This document shows, piece by piece, positions 23,151 to 24,323 of a stretch of 24,323 nucleotides of DNA (positions are counted from its first letter, which is position 1; each line of letters begins with the position of its first letter). This DNA comes from a virus: IMG/VR virus record IMGVR_UViG_3300020463_001912, positions 1-24,323 of that record. One strand, 5' to 3'. Under the pieces are notes generated by a model. That model did not search any database and had not been told where the DNA came from. It worked only from the letters and a program-made list of their open reading frames with translations. The position numbers and the translations under genes are program-made.

Positions 23151-23701
23151 AAATAATAATTACAGGACATACATCACCTATGGGTAATGCTGTTTATGAT
23201 TACTACAAACAAAAGCATGAAGTATTAGGTGTTAGTAAAAATGAAGGATTTGATTTTACAAAGAATCACCATCAAGATCAAATTGTTGATATGGCTTTAG
23301 CAAGAGATGTGTTTTTAAACATAGCACACGTAGGCACAGCACAGTCAACAATAATGATGAAATTAAAACAACGTTGGAGTCCGGAAGCACCATTACGCAA
23401 AGTAATTACTGTGGGATCACTAGCAACAAAAGTAGATGAAAAATTACTTGAACAAGTTAACATTGACAAACAATATCTAAAAGACAAACAACATATTGAC
23501 GCTGTAAGTAATATGATGTCTAACGAAAAACCCTTTGGAGAACAGTTGCACTATACTCTTGTGCGTGTTTTAAACTATGGTGAAAAGACAGGAGACAGAG
23601 CAGGTGAACCTACTTGCAGTGTAGATGATATTTGTAGAACTTTTGATTATATTATAAATGAGCCTATGTATATAGGTAAATTAGATATAAGAAGAAATTA
23701 A
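23147..23701 (+). CDS. short-chain dehydrogenase/reductase-like protein
   Basis: I start the gene at the ATG at 23147, in an ATGA overlap with the upstream gene. An in-frame ATG four codons earlier (23135) is possible. The 184-aa protein begins 'MKIIITGHTSPMGNAVYDYY', which contains the TGxxxxxG nucleotide-binding loop of SDR enzymes. 'NIAHVG' stands where NNAG usually lies. 'VITVGSLAT' offers the catalytic Ser (S91), and Y110-LKD-K114 forms the YxxxK pair. It is about 60 residues shorter than a typical 250-aa SDR, mainly in the middle strands and the C-terminal substrate region, but the catalytic set is complete. It would reduce or oxidise a carbonyl/alcohol, for example on a sugar nucleotide or lipid. 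The substrate is not known. Confidence 0.7.
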   Translation: MKIIITGHTSPMGNAVYDYYKQKHEVLGVSKNEGFDFTKNHHQDQIVDMALARDVFLNIAHVGTAQSTIMMKLKQRWSPEAPLRKVITVGSLATKVDEKLLEQVNIDKQYLKDKQHIDAVSNMMSNEKPFGEQLHYTLVRVLNYGEKTGDRAGEPTCSVDDICRTFDYIINEPMYIGKLDIRRN

Positions 23702-24309
23702 TATTCAGAAAGATTATCAATACCTAATTGTTTACGAAACTTATCTGTAAACACACAATCAATTCTTAAACCATATTCTTGTTCGGCATTTACTTCTCCG
23801 CCATGCCAGTCTTGATCATTCCAAAATGAAGCATTAGAATTAATGTAAACTTTGTTTTGCTTTTCAGGATCCCATATGTAGAATCCTCTTTTTGTGTTGT
23901 GTCTTATGTGGATGAATTCATTCTTGTGTCCACTGTACCCTTGATCGTCTCCATGCTTTCCATCAAGGTCTCTATGTTCAAATGGTTTCCCGTCGTGTTC
24001 ACAATGGAAGAATATTACTCTTCCTATACTTTCTATGATGCCCGTGTTTACTAATTCTTTTATCCAAGCCACTAAACCTGGAAAATATTTTGCTTCTTCT
24101 GTCAAATTTCTTTCAGCATTTCTTTGATCCCAGTCTCCTTCTTCCCAAAGGAAATAATAAATGTAAGGATCCTTTGCACCCAACACAGCCTTAAGATATC
24201 TTGTGAACTGATTGCGTGTTTTGTAATCTTTTATATTTGCGTACAAGTCGTCACCATTTTTTCTGATTGGATCACTTTCTGGTAGTGCTTTGTATTCTTC
24301 CAAAGCCAT
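23698..24309 (-). CDS. 2OG/Fe(II)-oxygenase-like protein (aspartyl/asparaginyl hydroxylase-like)
   Basis: The 203-aa protein runs towards the left, and its stop overlaps the preceding plus-strand stop by 4 bp. The ATG at 24309 is only 14 bp from the window edge and has no clear ribosome site, so a longer N-terminus cannot be excluded. 'KPFEHRDLDG' supplies H112 and D114, 'DQDWHGGEVN' the distal H169, and 'YGLRIDCVF' R182. This Arg is thirteen residues after the His, not ten, so this oxygenase belongs to a different subfamily from the others in the window. The N-terminal 90 residues are helical and acidic ('LWEEGDWDQRNAER') with no recognised motif. A soluble hydroxylase is likely, with unknown substrate. 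Confidence 0.68.
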   Translation of the reverse strand: MALEEYKALPESDPIRKNGDDLYANIKDYKTRNQFTRYLKAVLGAKDPYIYYFLWEEGDWDQRNAERNLTEEAKYFPGLVAWIKELVNTGIIESIGRVIFFHCEHDGKPFEHRDLDGKHGDDQGYSGHKNEFIHIRHNTKRGFYIWDPEKQNKVYINSNASFWNDQDWHGGEVNAEQEYGLRIDCVFTDKFRKQLGIDNLSEY

Positions 24310-24323
24310 ATAAATTGGTTTCC

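Noticed and set aside
1-24323. tRNA genes, CRISPR arrays, insertion sequences, integrase or attachment sites
   Set aside because: None seen: no cloverleaf-like segments in the few short gaps, no spaced repeats, and no transposase or integrase proteins.
1-24323. Bacterial chromosome surface-polysaccharide locus
   Set aside because: Fibre genes and T4-type late promoters at the left end, and the same motif at 19473, argue for a phage; a prophage state cannot be fully excluded.

Overview
This 24.3 kb window is AT-rich and almost entirely coding. It looks like a piece of a marine T4-like (myovirus-type) phage genome, probably assembled from an environmental sample. Three lines of evidence support this: fibre-like virion genes at the left end, T4-type late promoter motifs (T/G)ATAAATA directly upstream of two of them, and tightly overlapping accessory genes. 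The host cannot be read from the sequence. A heterotrophic marine bacterium such as a SAR11-like alphaproteobacterium is a guess from base composition and gene style.

Layout. (1) 1-4062, plus strand: three virion genes. These are a tail-fibre-like protein cut by the window edge, a fibre/appendage protein with a Peptidase_G2-like C-terminus, and a conserved-looking structural protein. (2) 4072-15676, plus strand: a perfectly spaced sigma70-type promoter starts a 14-gene operon in which 12 of 13 junctions overlap. It encodes an unknown 110-aa protein, two DxD glycosyltransferase-like paralogs, an unknown protein, a second pair of glycosyltransferase-like paralogs, two radical SAM enzymes, a methyltransferase, an alternative oxidase (AOX), a 2-oxoglutarate (2OG) oxygenase, a two-domain unknown, an N-twitch radical SAM protein and a short radical SAM protein. 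(3) 19462-15666, minus strand: a four-gene operon with a late-type promoter motif, encoding a QueC-like PP-loop enzyme, an SGNH-like hydrolase, an N-twitch radical SAM protein and a short radical SAM protein. It ends tail-to-tail with operon 2, so the two twitch/short radical SAM pairs form a mirror image. (4) 19523-23701, plus strand: eight overlapping genes for a 2OG oxygenase, a possible kinase-fold protein, three tandem 2OG-oxygenase-like paralogs with Lys in place of the usual Arg, a 52-aa membrane protein, an unknown protein and a short-chain dehydrogenase-like protein. (5) 24309-23698, minus strand: another 2OG-oxygenase-like protein.

Together the window holds six radical SAM proteins, six 2OG-oxygenase-like proteins, four glycosyltransferase-like proteins, a methyltransferase, an ATP-pyrophosphatase, a hydrolase, a reductase and a quinol oxidase, with no DNA-replication genes. 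The simplest reading, which is inference, is a phage-borne biosynthetic or modification island. It could build or decorate a glycan, a peptide or virion surface proteins, with AOX altering the host respiratory chain. The substrate is unknown. The phage-encoded mitochondrial/proteobacterial-type AOX, the mirrored radical SAM pairs and the Lys-variant oxygenase triplet are the most unusual items.
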